In this document: piece after piece, positions 1 to 10,097 of the stretch
Layout: each line of letters begins with the position of its first letter
Position numbering within the stretch: position 1 is the first letter of the stretch
Assembly: GCA_014236755.1 (NCBI GenBank)
Contig: JACCKY010000015.1
Span: 58,108-122,107 of the forward strand
DNA: 64,000 nucleotides
From: Candidatus Petromonas tenebris
GTDB taxonomy: Bacteria > Bacillota > Clostridia > Peptostreptococcales > Caminicellaceae
Direction: 5' to 3'
Notes under the pieces: model-generated
Database searches by the model: none
What the model saw: only the letters and a program-made list of their open reading frames with translations
What the model was told of the DNA's origin: nothing
Made by a program: the position numbers and the translations under genes

Positions 1-8
1 TAAGTTTA

Positions 9-25
9 GCCAGTTTAAAACTGGC
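9..25 (-). terminator. possible terminator hairpin after rsmB
   Basis: An inverted repeat (GCCAG...CTGGC, extending through an AT centre) sits just past the rsmB stop codon. On the minus strand it is followed only by CTAAACTTA, a poor T-run, so termination is uncertain and the operon may continue beyond the window. Confidence 0.35.
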
Positions 26-26
26 C

Positions 27-1373
27 TTACTGCTTTATTCTTTTCAGCTTACAAATAAAAAATCCATCAACCCTATCTAAATGCGGATATAGCTGCAAAA
101 ATTTTTCATGAGATTTTATATTGTTGGGAAGATAAGAATTAACGTCCAATAAGATAAAATTGCTATTATTTTCTAAAAACTTATGTATAATACCTATATT
201 TTCATCATCCTGAATCGTGCAGGTACAGTAGACCAGGCTGCCCCCAATCTTCACATATTTTGAGCTATTATTTAAGATTTTAAGCTGCATGACAGCAAGG
301 TTGTTAATATCTTTAGAACATTTAAAATATTTAATTTCGGGCTTCCTTCTTATTATACCAAATCCTGAACAGGGTGCGTCAACCAAAACTTTATCGGCCC
401 TATTTATCAGTTTGTCATCAAGCTTTAAGGCATCGAAATTTTCCGTTTCGATTATAGATATACCTAATCTACTTGCATTTTCCCTAATGAGGTTTAATTT
501 ATGATCATGTATATCTCTAGAAAGTATTTTACCCTCATTATTCATTAATTGGGCGATATGCGTAGATTTACCTCCCGGTGCACTACAAACGTCTATAACA
601 AAATCCCCTTCCTTTGGATCTAAAATGTGACCCACCAACATGGAGCTTTCATCCTGAACTTGGAATAATCCATTATTAAATGAATCTAAACTATTTAAGT
701 TGTTTGTAAGATTTTCAATAATAACTGCTTCAGGTGTATACATCCCTTCCCTACATCTAGCCCCTTCTCCTGTTAACAAATCAATCAAGTGACTTCTTGA
801 GATTTTTAATGTATTTGTTCTTATTGTAAGGTTGGGAGCTTCATTATTTACTTTTAGAAGCTCCTCGGTAAATTCAGGACCAAATTTTTTTAGCCATATT
901 TTTACCAACCATTCAGGATGGGAATATTTTATTGATAAAAATTTTATCGGATCTTTATCAAAATCAGGCAGTTTCACATTATCTTTATTTCTAATATAGC
1001 TTCTTAATATGCCATTTACAAAGCCTGAGAGCCTACGATTTACTACTTTTGCTAGTTTTACAGATTCGTTTACGGCAGCAGAATTGGGAATTTTACTTAG
1101 AAAAACAATCTGATATAGACCTAATCTTAAAATATTCAGTATATAAATGTTGATTTTATTAAACTTTGTTTTAGAAAACTGTTTTATTATATAATCCAGG
1201 TACAACTTGTTTTCTAAAACTCCATATACCAGTTGCGTGATAAAACGACGATCTATTTGGTCAATATCAAGTTCTTTCACAAGCTTGTTAATTGTAATGT
1301 TTGAATAGGCCCTATTGGTTTCAATGTCAATTAGTATTTCTAGAGCAACTTTTCTAGGATTATTTTTTTTCAT
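27..1373 (-). CDS. rsmB: 16S rRNA m5C967 methyltransferase RsmB
   Basis: SAM-dependent RNA methyltransferase that makes 5-methylcytosine at position 967 of 16S rRNA. The 448 aa protein has an N-terminal NusB-like RNA-binding domain (about 1-140) and a C-terminal Rossmann methyltransferase domain. The SAM loop DVCSAPGGKS is at 261-270, the PCSG motif with Cys335 at 334-337, and the VYCTCT motif with Cys383 and Cys385 at 381-386. The two cysteines of the RsmB/NOL1 mechanism are therefore present. Length is normal. It is the last gene of the fmt-def-priA run, its usual place in Clostridia, where rlmN and the stp/prkC genes often follow; these would lie outside the window. Confidence 0.95.
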   Translation of the reverse strand: MKKNNPRKVALEILIDIETNRAYSNITINKLVKELDIDQIDRRFITQLVYGVLENKLYLDYIIKQFSKTKFNKINIYILNILRLGLYQIVFLSKIPNSAAVNESVKLAKVVNRRLSGFVNGILRSYIRNKDNVKLPDFDKDPIKFLSIKYSHPEWLVKIWLKKFGPEFTEELLKVNNEAPNLTIRTNTLKISRSHLIDLLTGEGARCREGMYTPEAVIIENLTNNLNSLDSFNNGLFQVQDESSMLVGHILDPKEGDFVIDVCSAPGGKSTHIAQLMNNEGKILSRDIHDHKLNLIRENASRLGISIIETENFDALKLDDKLINRADKVLVDAPCSGFGIIRRKPEIKYFKCSKDINNLAVMQLKILNNSSKYVKIGGSLVYCTCTIQDDENIGIIHKFLENNSNFILLDVNSYLPNNIKSHEKFLQLYPHLDRVDGFFICKLKRIKQ

Positions 1374-1414
1374 GTTGAGCCTCCAAAATACTCATAAGTT
1401 AAGTATATTTTTAA

Positions 1415-2098
1415 TTAATCTCTACTATTTCTAAGAATTAATAGTCTTAATAATTGTGCTATAGAAACTGCTGTAGCTGCTACATATGTTAGGGCAGCTG
1501 CATTTAAAACGGACTTAGAAGCCTTTATTTCTTCCGAAGTTATAAAACCATTAGCGGTTAACTGTTCCAAAGCCCTTGTACTAGCATTAAATTCTACCGG
1601 AAGAGTGATAACATGAAACATGACGGCAGCAAGGTAAAATAATATACCTATGTCGATCAGATTTATACTTCCAAATATAAAGCCGGCAAATACCAAAACC
1701 CAAACTATTCTAGAACCAAAGGATGCTATAGGAGCAATTTGATTTCTTATAGTTAAAGGCGTATATCCTTTGGCATGTTGTATAGCATGACCTGCCTCGT
1801 GGGCTGCAACACTTATAGCAGCTATAGAAGCACTGTTATATACATTACTTGAGAGTCTTAGAACTTTCTTTCTGGGATCATAGTGGTCTGTAAGGTAACC
1901 ACTTATATGTTCTACAGTAACATCGTTTAAACCATTTCTATCTAATATAGCACGAGCAACTTGACTACCCGTATATCCATATAAATTTCTAACTTTCAAA
2001 TATTTATTGAAGGTTGATTTTACTTTACCTTGAGCATAAAAGGCGAATATTATGGCCGGTATTAATAATACAAAACCAATTGAATCAAATAGCATCAT
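1415..2098 (-). CDS. membrane zinc metallopeptidase, YugP type
   Basis: Predicted integral-membrane zinc protease of the neutral zinc metallopeptidase family (Pfam Zn_peptidase_2, B. subtilis YugP). Of 227 aa, the zinc motif HEAGH is at 100-104, with an N-terminal membrane segment (about 4-22) and two or three hydrophobic segments around 120-170. The start is one of two adjacent ATGs behind GGAGG. It lies between the DUF116 gene and rsmB, two bases after the former, so it is cotranscribed. The substrate is unknown; conservation in this operon suggests a housekeeping role at the membrane, which is inference. Confidence 0.85.
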   Translation of the reverse strand: MMLFDSIGFVLLIPAIIFAFYAQGKVKSTFNKYLKVRNLYGYTGSQVARAILDRNGLNDVTVEHISGYLTDHYDPRKKVLRLSSNVYNSASIAAISVAAHEAGHAIQHAKGYTPLTIRNQIAPIASFGSRIVWVLVFAGFIFGSINLIDIGILFYLAAVMFHVITLPVEFNASTRALEQLTANGFITSEEIKASKSVLNAAALTYVAATAVSIAQLLRLLILRNSRD

Positions 2099-2100
2099 TT

Positions 2101-2868
2101 TTATAACCTCCTCATGAAAAGTTTAATAGAGTCTTCCACATTCCTAGTATTTACACAAGTGTTTTTACATGGCCCCTCAGGCCTTTCATTTGTTATGGCA
2201 ATAACCGGTACCTTTTTTACATCTAAGATTCCACTAGATAGGTCCCGTTCACATGCTATCGCTATTATTCCCCTAGGTTTATAGTCCTTAATTAGTCTTC
2301 GAGCTAGAGTACCTCCAGTTACTATTTCAAGTTTTACATTGTATTTATTACACACATCTATCAAATCACTTATGTCACAGGCTCCACATTTATGACAGTT
2401 GTCAATATTTCCTGTGATTTTATGTTTGCAAAAGGATTTTTGTAGACAGTGGGGAGCTATCACAAGTATATCTTCAGGGTTTAATTTAGGTTCCTTTAAA
2501 ATTACTATTTTGTTATTTATCTGTGAAAAGACCCTTCTTATAGAATCTTTATCAATATTAACCAAACTAGAAAGAAAAATCATTACTGGATAGATCAGTT
2601 TAACTGACCTCTCTAGAAAAGTTATAAAAATATTCGGTACCTTTTTATTATTTATAAGTCTTGCTAGTAAATATGATAGAAATAACAAAAATACAATTAT
2701 TATTATAGTTAACAAGATTATTGTCTTTATTATGATTTTATAAAGGTTTATTCCACTATTTCGTATAATAAAAAATAAAGTAAAGGTTATCATACTGATT
2801 GCAATGACAATTATGAGCATAAGGCACAAAAATAAACGTTTATCCCTATTAATATTAATATTTTCCAT
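2101..2868 (-). CDS. DUF116 family membrane protein
   Basis: Protein of unknown function, 255 aa, with the hallmarks of the DUF116 family. Two hydrophobic segments lie at about 12-36 and 44-68. They are followed by a cytosolic domain with a cysteine-rich stretch (CLQKSFC then CHKCGAC, about 140-165) that could hold a metal or Fe-S cluster. Conserved GGTLARR and ACERDL motifs and another Cys pair occur near the C terminus. It sits one base from the fmt stop, in the position DUF116 genes often hold in Clostridia next to fmt. Function is not known, and the cluster is inferred from cysteine spacing only. Confidence 0.8.
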   Translation of the reverse strand: MENININRDKRLFLCLMLIIVIAISMITFTLFFIIRNSGINLYKIIIKTIILLTIIIIVFLLFLSYLLARLINNKKVPNIFITFLERSVKLIYPVMIFLSSLVNIDKDSIRRVFSQINNKIVILKEPKLNPEDILVIAPHCLQKSFCKHKITGNIDNCHKCGACDISDLIDVCNKYNVKLEIVTGGTLARRLIKDYKPRGIIAIACERDLSSGILDVKKVPVIAITNERPEGPCKNTCVNTRNVEDSIKLFMRRL

Positions 2869-2869
2869 A

Positions 2870-3802
2870 TTATTCGCCTAATACTATCCCCTTTTCTAAA
2901 ATATTTCCTCTTATATATTCATCAACAGACATTCGTCTGCTGTTCGGAAACTGGATTTCTTCAATAAGAAGAGTGCCGCAGCCTGTTGAAACAAGTATTC
3001 CTTCTTTTGATACTTTTAATATTTCTCCGAATTTATTGGTACCTTTCTCATTTGAAATCCTAGCCTTCCATACTTTTAAGCTTTTACTTTTGTATTTAGT
3101 ATAAGCAACGGGCCAAGGATTTAAACCTCTAATTAGATTAAATACCTCCACTGCGCTTTTACTCCAGTCAATCAGCCCCATTTTTTTATCTAGCATGCTT
3201 GCATAACTGCTTTCTGAATCATTTTGGGGTACTCTGGGGGCTTCATTAAGTTCAATTAATCTCAATGTTTCCATCAAAACCTCAGCGCCTACAACTGCAA
3301 GTCTGTCATGGAGCTCGCCAGCCGTCATATTTTTTTCTATTATAACTTCTTTTTTAAGTATCATGTCTCCTGTATCCAGTCCCTCATCCATATACATTGT
3401 AGTTATTCCTGTTTTAGATTCACCTCTGATGATAGCCCAGTTAATAGGAGCTGCTCCTCTATACCTTGGTAGTAACGAAGCATGTACATTTATACAACCT
3501 TTGACAGGGATATTTAATATTTCTTTAGGCAGGATTTGACCGTATGCAACTACTACTATACAGTCTAAATCCATATTCTGTAAAGTTCTAATAAAATTTT
3601 TATCCTTTACTTTTTTAGGTTGCAAAATATTTAGACCAGACTCCTGAGCTTTAATCTTAACAGGAGGGGGAGATACTTTTTTTCCCCTTCCCTTTGGTCT
3701 ATCTGGCTGTGTTACTACAGCTAAGATTTCATGTTTTGAATTGTTAATTGCTTCTAAACATGGGACGGCAAAATCTGGTGTTCCCATAAATAAGATTCTC
3801 AT
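2870..3802 (-). CDS. fmt: methionyl-tRNA formyltransferase
   Basis: Formylates initiator Met-tRNA using 10-formyltetrahydrofolate. The 310 aa match the family length. The N-terminal Rossmann domain begins MRILFMGTPDFA. Catalytic residues are visible as Asn105 and His107 (NVHASLLPRYRG region) and Asp143 (GLDTGD). The C-terminal OB-fold domain spans about 205-310. It follows def by about ten bases, the standard def-fmt pairing in which the formyl group added here is later removed by deformylase. Confidence 0.97.
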   Translation of the reverse strand: MRILFMGTPDFAVPCLEAINNSKHEILAVVTQPDRPKGRGKKVSPPPVKIKAQESGLNILQPKKVKDKNFIRTLQNMDLDCIVVVAYGQILPKEILNIPVKGCINVHASLLPRYRGAAPINWAIIRGESKTGITTMYMDEGLDTGDMILKKEVIIEKNMTAGELHDRLAVVGAEVLMETLRLIELNEAPRVPQNDSESSYASMLDKKMGLIDWSKSAVEVFNLIRGLNPWPVAYTKYKSKSLKVWKARISNEKGTNKFGEILKVSKEGILVSTGCGTLLIEEIQFPNSRRMSVDEYIRGNILEKGIVLGE

Positions 3803-3812
3803 ACACTAACAC

Positions 3813-4256
3813 CTACTCCTCAATAATTTTATCTGTAAAAAGTATTCCATTAAGATGATCTATTTCATGGTACAATGCCCTGGCCAATAAACCCTCACCT
3901 TCTATAATTAACTCTTTGCCGTTTCTGTCGGTTCCTTTAACTTTAACCTTTTTAGGCCTTTGCACCTTGCCTGTGACCTGTGGTATGCTTAAACAACCCT
4001 CTACATCAATTTGTTTTCCACTTTGTTCAAGGATTTCTGGATTGATAAGTTCAATGATACCGTCGCCTACATCTATTACAATAATTCTCTTTAAAATTCC
4101 TACTTGGGGAGCAGCCAAGCCAACTCCATCAGCATTATACATTGTTTCAACCATATCATCTATTAGTTTAATTATTTTATCATCAATTATTTCTACGGTC
4201 TTGGAAGTCTTTCTTAAAATTGGATCATTACCTTTTCTAATATTTCTTATAGCCAT
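3813..4256 (-). CDS. def: peptide deformylase
   Basis: Metal-dependent removal of N-formyl from nascent proteins. All three family motifs are intact in 147 aa: [10 protein letters not shown] (44-53), EGCLS with metal ligand Cys88 (86-90) and HEIDH with metal ligands His130 and His134 (130-134). It sits between priA and fmt in the usual order. Confidence 0.97.
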   Translation of the reverse strand: MAIRNIRKGNDPILRKTSKTVEIIDDKIIKLIDDMVETMYNADGVGLAAPQVGILKRIIVIDVGDGIIELINPEILEQSGKQIDVEGCLSIPQVTGKVQRPKKVKVKGTDRNGKELIIEGEGLLARALYHEIDHLNGILFTDKIIEE

Positions 4257-4278
4257 AAAACTCCTCCTAAATTAACAA

Positions 4279-6753
4279 TTAAAATATATTATATGGGTTA
4301 ATATCAATACTTAGATTGACATTGCTTTCTATTATTTTATCACGATTTATATTACATATATAATTAATTATACCCTTTATATTTTTACGGTCAACACCTT
4401 GATACTTAATTACTATTTGCCATCTATAGTTTCCCTTTATTTTATTAAAGATAGCAGGATTTGGCCCTAATAGAATTGCATTGTTTTTTTCTTTATCTAC
4501 AGCTTGTTTTAGTTTGGCAAATAAACTGTTTGCTGAATTTATTACTGCTTTTTCTTCTTCTCCATATATAATAATATTAGTAAGCTCATAGAAAGGTGGA
4601 TATAAAAATTCCTTTCTTAAACTGAGCTCATTATTAAAAAAATTTAAATAGTCATGATTTTGAGAAGATGTAATTGCAAAATTATCAGGACTATAGGTTT
4701 GTATAATAACCTTTCCCTTGAACTCATGTCTTCCTGCTCTACCGGCAACTTGAGTCAAAAGTTGAAAAGTCCTTTCGTTTGCACGATAATCGGGTAGATT
4801 TAGGGTTATATCCGCTGATAGTACACCAACAAGGGTTACGTAAGGGAAATCTAACCCCTTCGTTACCATCTGTGTTCCGATTAGTATATCTGCCTCTCTA
4901 TTTTCAAAGGCTTTTATTATTTTTTCAAGATGTCCTTTTCTAGAAGTGGTATCAACATCAAGCCTTTGAGTTTTAGCTGATGGGAAAAGTTTTTTCACGT
5001 ATTCTTCCACTTTTTCAGTTCCAGAGCCAAAATATTTAATATATTTACTTGTACAATCGGGACAAATTTTGGGTACAGAACTCTTAAAACCACAATAATG
5101 ACATTTAGCCAAATTATTTTTTTGGTGGTATGTAAGAGAAATATCGCAGTTTGGACATTTTAAAACGTATCCGCAGCTTCTGCAGGATATAAATGTAGAA
5201 TGTCCTCTGCGGTTTAGAAATAAAATAGTTTGTTTTCTATTTGATAGATTTTCCTTTATGGAATCATATAATTTTCGACTAAAGATACTTTTGTTGCCCT
5301 CTGCAAGTTCTCTTCTCATATCTACTATGTCTATTTTGGGCATGGAATTCTTATTAAATCGTTTTTTCAACTCCAAAAGCTCATATTCACCCTTTATTGA
5401 CTTATAATAGCTTTCAACAGAGGGTGTCGCTGTTCCTAATACTAAAACTGCATTATCTTCCTTGCATCTATATTTAGCTATTTCAACAGTGTGATATTTA
5501 GGGCTTATTTCGGATTTATAGGAGGATTCATGTTCCTCATCTATAATTATTAAACCCAGGTTATCGCAGGGTGCAAAAACTGCGGATCTAGCTCCTATAA
5601 CTATAGGTATTTCATTATTCTTTATTTTTTTCCACTGATCAAATCGTTCCCCAAGGGACAGCTTACTGTGTAAGATAGCAACATTTTCTTTAAATCTTCT
5701 TACAAATTTACTTGCAATTTGAGGAGTTAAAGATATTTCAGGAACTAGAATAATTGCTTGTTTTTTCATTTTTAAAACATGATCAACAAGTTGCATATAT
5801 ATTTCTGTTTTCCCGCTACCAGTAACACCATGTATTAGAAAAGGTTTGTATTTTTCACGGACTAAAGTAGAAAGTATGTTTTCATAGACACTTTTTTGTT
5901 CATTATTAAGGGGGTTAGGCTTTTCTTTTTTTAAGTTTCGAACATCAATAGGGCTTCTAAAGTCTTTTTTATCTTCAATGACTACTAATCCTTTTTTGAC
6001 TAAGCTATTAACTACAGACCTATAGGTATTTAATTCCGATAAAAGCTCTTTTAATTCTATTTCACCGACATTTAGTAAATATTTTAAAATTTCAATTTGC
6101 TTATAGGCTTTGTTGGAAATATTAGAAATAACATTATTGAAATCAGATTTGTTAAAATTTAATCTTACGACCTTTTTGTATTTTATAGTTACATCATTAT
6201 AAAACTGCTCTTTTATACTAATAAAATTTTTACTTACTAAATGTTTTATATCATTTTTGCAGTCAAAATTTAATGTTTTGATCAGTTTATTATGGCTAAA
6301 TTCTTTTTTTTCTTTTAATAAATTTAAAATTTCTATTTGTCTTTCTGAAAGATTTTCAAAGGAACTATTTTCTTTGAAATTTTCATTCTTTAAACTATAT
6401 AATTTTTTCTTTTTTAGAGTAGTACCTGTTGGAATTAAGCAATTTATAGCTTCATAATATGTACAAAGATAAGTATCCCTCATCCATTTACATAGTTCAA
6501 TTTGCTTTTCGGTTAGGCATATATCTTCTTCAACTAAACATTTGATATCCTTTACCTTTTTTAGATTAGTGTTTGATATGAGTCGTAAGGTAAAGCCTTC
6601 TAAAAGCTTATTGCCGACGCCAAAAGGAACTATAACTTTAGATCCAACCTTGATTTTGCCAAGTAAATTGTTAGGGATATGGTAAGTATATAGTTTGTCG
6701 GTATACCTTGTCCTTGTGTTAACTGCAATTTCGCAATAGTTTTGATATTCCAT
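4279..6753 (-). CDS. priA: primosomal replication helicase PriA
   Basis: Superfamily 2 3'-5' DNA helicase that restarts stalled replication forks. The 824 aa include the N-terminal DNA-binding region, Walker A GVTGSGKTE (309-317), a DEEH box (405-408) and the family's zinc-binding insertion with eight cysteines (524, 527, 533, 536, 551, 554, 564, 567). The later helicase motifs GTQMVTKGLDF and QVAGRAGR are present. It is part of the coaBC-priA-def-fmt operon. Length is a little above average, from a longer linker near 120-260. Confidence 0.97.
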   Translation of the reverse strand: MEYQNYCEIAVNTRTRYTDKLYTYHIPNNLLGKIKVGSKVIVPFGVGNKLLEGFTLRLISNTNLKKVKDIKCLVEEDICLTEKQIELCKWMRDTYLCTYYEAINCLIPTGTTLKKKKLYSLKNENFKENSSFENLSERQIEILNLLKEKKEFSHNKLIKTLNFDCKNDIKHLVSKNFISIKEQFYNDVTIKYKKVVRLNFNKSDFNNVISNISNKAYKQIEILKYLLNVGEIELKELLSELNTYRSVVNSLVKKGLVVIEDKKDFRSPIDVRNLKKEKPNPLNNEQKSVYENILSTLVREKYKPFLIHGVTGSGKTEIYMQLVDHVLKMKKQAIILVPEISLTPQIASKFVRRFKENVAILHSKLSLGERFDQWKKIKNNEIPIVIGARSAVFAPCDNLGLIIIDEEHESSYKSEISPKYHTVEIAKYRCKEDNAVLVLGTATPSVESYYKSIKGEYELLELKKRFNKNSMPKIDIVDMRRELAEGNKSIFSRKLYDSIKENLSNRKQTILFLNRRGHSTFISCRSCGYVLKCPNCDISLTYHQKNNLAKCHYCGFKSSVPKICPDCTSKYIKYFGSGTEKVEEYVKKLFPSAKTQRLDVDTTSRKGHLEKIIKAFENREADILIGTQMVTKGLDFPYVTLVGVLSADITLNLPDYRANERTFQLLTQVAGRAGRHEFKGKVIIQTYSPDNFAITSSQNHDYLNFFNNELSLRKEFLYPPFYELTNIIIYGEEEKAVINSANSLFAKLKQAVDKEKNNAILLGPNPAIFNKIKGNYRWQIVIKYQGVDRKNIKGIINYICNINRDKIIESNVNLSIDINPYNIF

Positions 6754-6795
6754 TTTAAAGCCTCCGAAATAGTAATTATAAAGGAGTAGGGTCCC

Positions 6796-8004
6796 CTACT
6801 CCTGATTTAATAAGTCAACAATTTTATCAAGTATTATATCTGCAACTTCATCTTTTTTCATTTTATCAAACTTCTCAATTTTTCCTTTTTTATCTATGAT
6901 GGTTACAATGTTCGTTTCCTCTTTAAAGCCTGCACCTTGCTGGCTTAGATCATTTGCTACTATAAAGTCAAGGTTTTTCTTATTGACCTTTTTAATTGCA
7001 TTATTCATTAAATCGTTAGTTTCGGCGGCAAAACCAACTAGAATTTTATTTTTTTTCTTTTTTCCCAATTCGTATAGTATGTCGGGATTTCTCGTAAGCT
7101 TTATGTCGAGATCAAAATTGCTTTTTTTAATTTTCTGATTTGATATATTTGATGGCCTATAATCTGAAACTGCAGCAGCTTTGATTATAATATCCGCATC
7201 ATCAAAGTGATTTAAAATGGCCTCGTACATATCGTTAGCCGTTACAATATCAACGGTTTTAATATCATAGGGCTTTTTAAGATTGGTAGGCCCAGATATT
7301 AAGATTACCTCTGCTCCCCTTTTCCTTGCAGCTTCTGCAAGGGAATAACCCATTTTGCCAGAAGAATGGTTGGTTATATATCTTACCGGGTCAATGGGTT
7401 CTTGGGTTGGACCAGCAGTAACAATTACTTTTTTACCTAAAAGATCTTTTGATTTTGAGCAGGTCTTTAGTATTTTTACAATTTCATTTACTATATCTTC
7501 CGGTGCAGCCAATTTCCCTCTGCCATAATCGCCGCAAGCCAACCTTCCTGATGCTGGATCTATAAAATAGTAGCCTAATTGCTTTAATCTTTCAATATTA
7601 TTTTGAACTATAGGATTTTCATACATATTTGTATTCATTGCAGGTGCTATAAGCACAGGTGCCCTTGTAGCCATTACTGTAGTTGACAGCATATCATCTG
7701 CTATACCATTTGCGATTTTTCCAATAATATTGGCGGTAGCTGGTGCAATAACAAATAAATCTGCTTTCTGGGCTAAAGATATATGCTCTACATCCCACGT
7801 TTTTGGTTCCTTAAACATATCTGTAACAACATAATTTTGTGAAAGAGATTGAAATGATAGGGGTTTTACAAATTCCTGGGCTGAACTGGTCATAATTATA
7901 TTTATATTTACATTAAGCTTTTTTAGTCTGCTAACTAAATCTAAAGTTTTATATACTGCTATGCCACCAGTTACACCGATCACTATGTTTTTACCTTTTA
8001 ACAT
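6796..8004 (-). CDS. coaBC: bifunctional CoaBC (PPCS/PPCDC)
   Basis: Bifunctional coenzyme A biosynthesis enzyme: 4'-phosphopantothenoyl-cysteine synthetase (CoaB) plus FMN-dependent decarboxylase (CoaC). The N-terminal flavodoxin-like CoaC half shows His75, PAMN (121-124) and the catalytic Cys157 in ASGRLACG. The CoaB half starts near 190 with VTAGPTQEPIDPVRYITN and includes the KIKK and GFAAET motifs. The 402 aa are normal. It follows rpoZ by about 18 bases. Confidence 0.97.
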   Translation of the reverse strand: MLKGKNIVIGVTGGIAVYKTLDLVSRLKKLNVNINIIMTSSAQEFVKPLSFQSLSQNYVVTDMFKEPKTWDVEHISLAQKADLFVIAPATANIIGKIANGIADDMLSTTVMATRAPVLIAPAMNTNMYENPIVQNNIERLKQLGYYFIDPASGRLACGDYGRGKLAAPEDIVNEIVKILKTCSKSKDLLGKKVIVTAGPTQEPIDPVRYITNHSSGKMGYSLAEAARKRGAEVILISGPTNLKKPYDIKTVDIVTANDMYEAILNHFDDADIIIKAAAVSDYRPSNISNQKIKKSNFDLDIKLTRNPDILYELGKKKKNKILVGFAAETNDLMNNAIKKVNKKNLDFIVANDLSQQGAGFKEETNIVTIIDKKGKIEKFDKMKKDEVADIILDKIVDLLNQE

Positions 8005-8022
8005 ACCACACCTCTGAGTAAT

Positions 8023-8226
8023 TTATTTATCAGAATCAATTCTTTTATATTCAACCTTATCTTCATAAATTTCATAAGTTGCCACTGTTACGGGCTTATT
8101 TGATCTAATATCAGTAAGCTTAGTTTCGCCATCAATTAATTGCCTTGCCCTTTTTGCAGTCGCAACTACTAAAGTATATCTACTATCAACTTTTTTTAAT
8201 AAATCATTAATAGATGGTTTGAGCAT
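8023..8226 (-). CDS. rpoZ: RNA polymerase omega subunit
   Basis: Small subunit that helps assemble the beta' subunit. At 67 aa it has the conserved N-terminal segment around RYTLVVATAKRARQL. Its ATG overlaps the gmk stop codon (TAATG), so it is translationally coupled to gmk, the typical gmk-rpoZ arrangement. Confidence 0.93.
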   Translation of the reverse strand: MLKPSINDLLKKVDSRYTLVVATAKRARQLIDGETKLTDIRSNKPVTVATYEIYEDKVEYKRIDSDK

Positions 8227-8840
8227 TATACTTCCTCCTTGTATTTTTTGATTAATTCATATATATTGTCATCGACACGGCATTTTTCAGCTTCTATGAT
8301 TGATATAAGTTTATTTACTGCATTATCTAGTTTATCATTTATTATATAATAATCATAGTCCTTTATAAAATCAATCTCTTCATAGGCGCACTTTAGTCTT
8401 TTTTTTATGCTTTCTTTGGAATCTGTTCCTCTATTTATAATTCTTTTTCTAAGTTCTTTCATGCTTGGAGGCAATAGAAATATGAATGTGCCGTCTGGGT
8501 ATTTTTGTTTTATTTGTTTAGCTCCTTGTATGTCTATTTCTAGTAATACATCATTTCCCTTATTTATTTGTTCTAAAACATATTTTTTCGGAGTACCATA
8601 CAAATTGTCATAAACCTCTGCATATTCTAAAAAACCATCTTTAGATATCATATCCTCAAAAACTTCTCTTTTTAAAAAATAATAATTAACTCCGTCTACT
8701 TCTCCCTTACGTTTTTCTCTGGTAGTAGCTGATATGGACAATTTTATTTCAGGTTTATGTTTTAAAAGTTCTTTACAGACAGTACCTTTTCCAACTCCGG
8801 AAGGACCACAAACAACTAATAAGATTCCTTGTTTCTGCAT
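8226..8840 (-). CDS. gmk: guanylate kinase
   Basis: Phosphorylates GMP to GDP with ATP. The 204 aa have the P-loop GPSGVGKGT near the N terminus and the GMP-binding region TTREKRKGEVDGVNYYF. It lies between remA and rpoZ, as in other Firmicutes. Confidence 0.97.
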   Translation of the reverse strand: MQKQGILLVVCGPSGVGKGTVCKELLKHKPEIKLSISATTREKRKGEVDGVNYYFLKREVFEDMISKDGFLEYAEVYDNLYGTPKKYVLEQINKGNDVLLEIDIQGAKQIKQKYPDGTFIFLLPPSMKELRKRIINRGTDSKESIKKRLKCAYEEIDFIKDYDYYIINDKLDNAVNKLISIIEAEKCRVDDNIYELIKKYKEEV

Positions 8841-8852
8841 TTAAATTCTCCT

Positions 8853-9128
8853 TTAGTCGTTATTTTGGTTGTTATATGATGATTCTTTAACGTTGTTAAA
8901 TCTTTGGGCCATAGTCTCAGGCTGAACAGCAGATAATATTAAATGGTCGCTGTCACATATCAATACTGCACGTGTTTTTCTGCCATAGGTTGCATCTATA
9001 AGTTTCCCCTGCTCCCTGGCTTCCTGAATAATTCTTTTGATTGGAGCAGATTCCGGTTTAACTATGGCGATTATCCTATTTGTAGATACAACATTACCAA
9101 AACCAATATTAGCAAGCCTAAATTCCAT
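8853..9128 (-). CDS. remA: RemA-like regulatory protein (DUF370)
   Basis: DNA-binding protein of the RemA/DUF370 family, which in B. subtilis activates matrix and osmoprotection genes. I place the start at the ATG at 9128 ([12 protein letters not shown]), directly behind GCAGGAGG, giving 91 aa rather than the longer frame. Conserved stretches are [16 protein letters not shown] and [10 protein letters not shown]. Its start overlaps the end of the yicC-family gene. In this yicC-remA-gmk-rpoZ context the role may be broader than matrix control, but that is inference. Confidence 0.9.
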   Translation of the reverse strand: MEFRLANIGFGNVVSTNRIIAIVKPESAPIKRIIQEAREQGKLIDATYGRKTRAVLICDSDHLILSAVQPETMAQRFNNVKESSYNNQNND

Positions 9129-9141
9129 TTTAATCCTCCTG

Positions 9142-10023
9142 CTACTCAATATTTTGAACTTGCTCTCTTATTTTTTCCAGTTCACTTTTTACTTCTATCA
9201 CTGCACTTGAAATCTCAATATCCGAAGATTTTGAGCCAATTGTATTAATTTCCCTATTCATTTCTTGAATTAGGAAATCAATTTTTCTACCAATAGCACC
9301 GGATTCGTCTAAAATAGCGTTGAGCTGTTCCAAATGACTACATAAACGAACCAGTTCTTCTGTTATATTGCTTCTATCGGCATAAATTGATACTTCGACT
9401 GCTATCCTGTTTTCATCTATTTCAACTGTCCCATCAGTTAATTCTTTTACTCTATCCATGAGTTTATCCCTATATTCTTTTACTATTTGAGGAGCTCGGG
9501 ATTCAATACTTTTAACTATATCATAAATTTTTTTACCCCTGTTTTTTATATCTTCAGCTAGTTTGCTACCTTCAATTTTACGCATATGTATCAGTGAACT
9601 CAAGGCATCATTTATGGCTGGTTTAAGGGACTGCCAAATAAGTTCTTCATCTTGTTCTTCATTTTCAACTTTAAAAACATCGGGAAAGCTTGTTAATTGA
9701 GACAGTGTAATCTCATCCTTCAATCCTATTTCATTTTTAATCTCTTTTAAAGACGCGTAATATTGCTTCACCAAATCAACATTTGGAGCTATTTTTATAT
9801 CAGTTTCACCAGATTCTACTATTGAAATATAAGTTTCTATTCTGCCTCTTTTAATTGATGATTTGATTAGTTTTCTAATTCTTTCTTCCAGGACTGATAA
9901 TTTTTTTGGCATTCTAATAATTATATCATTGTACCTATGATTTACAGACTTCATCTCCACGACAAAATTTGTAGAATCACTTTTAGTTTCTCCACGACCA
10001 TACCCCGTCATACTGCTAACCAT
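9142..10023 (-). CDS. YicC family endoribonuclease
   Basis: Member of the YicC/YloC family (members have been described as endoribonucleases). The 293 aa begin [12 protein letters not shown], the family's signature N terminus. They end with the conserved DUF1732-type C-terminal block, including the region ending at [16 protein letters not shown]. It is the first gene of the set leading into remA and gmk. Confidence 0.92.
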   Translation of the reverse strand: MVSSMTGYGRGETKSDSTNFVVEMKSVNHRYNDIIIRMPKKLSVLEERIRKLIKSSIKRGRIETYISIVESGETDIKIAPNVDLVKQYYASLKEIKNEIGLKDEITLSQLTSFPDVFKVENEEQDEELIWQSLKPAINDALSSLIHMRKIEGSKLAEDIKNRGKKIYDIVKSIESRAPQIVKEYRDKLMDRVKELTDGTVEIDENRIAVEVSIYADRSNITEELVRLCSHLEQLNAILDESGAIGRKIDFLIQEMNREINTIGSKSSDIEISSAVIEVKSELEKIREQVQNIE

Positions 10024-10097
10024 AAAACCATTCCTTCCCTTTACAAAAAGCTATATCTATTTGCTATTGTCCAATGAATTTATATTATACCATTAAT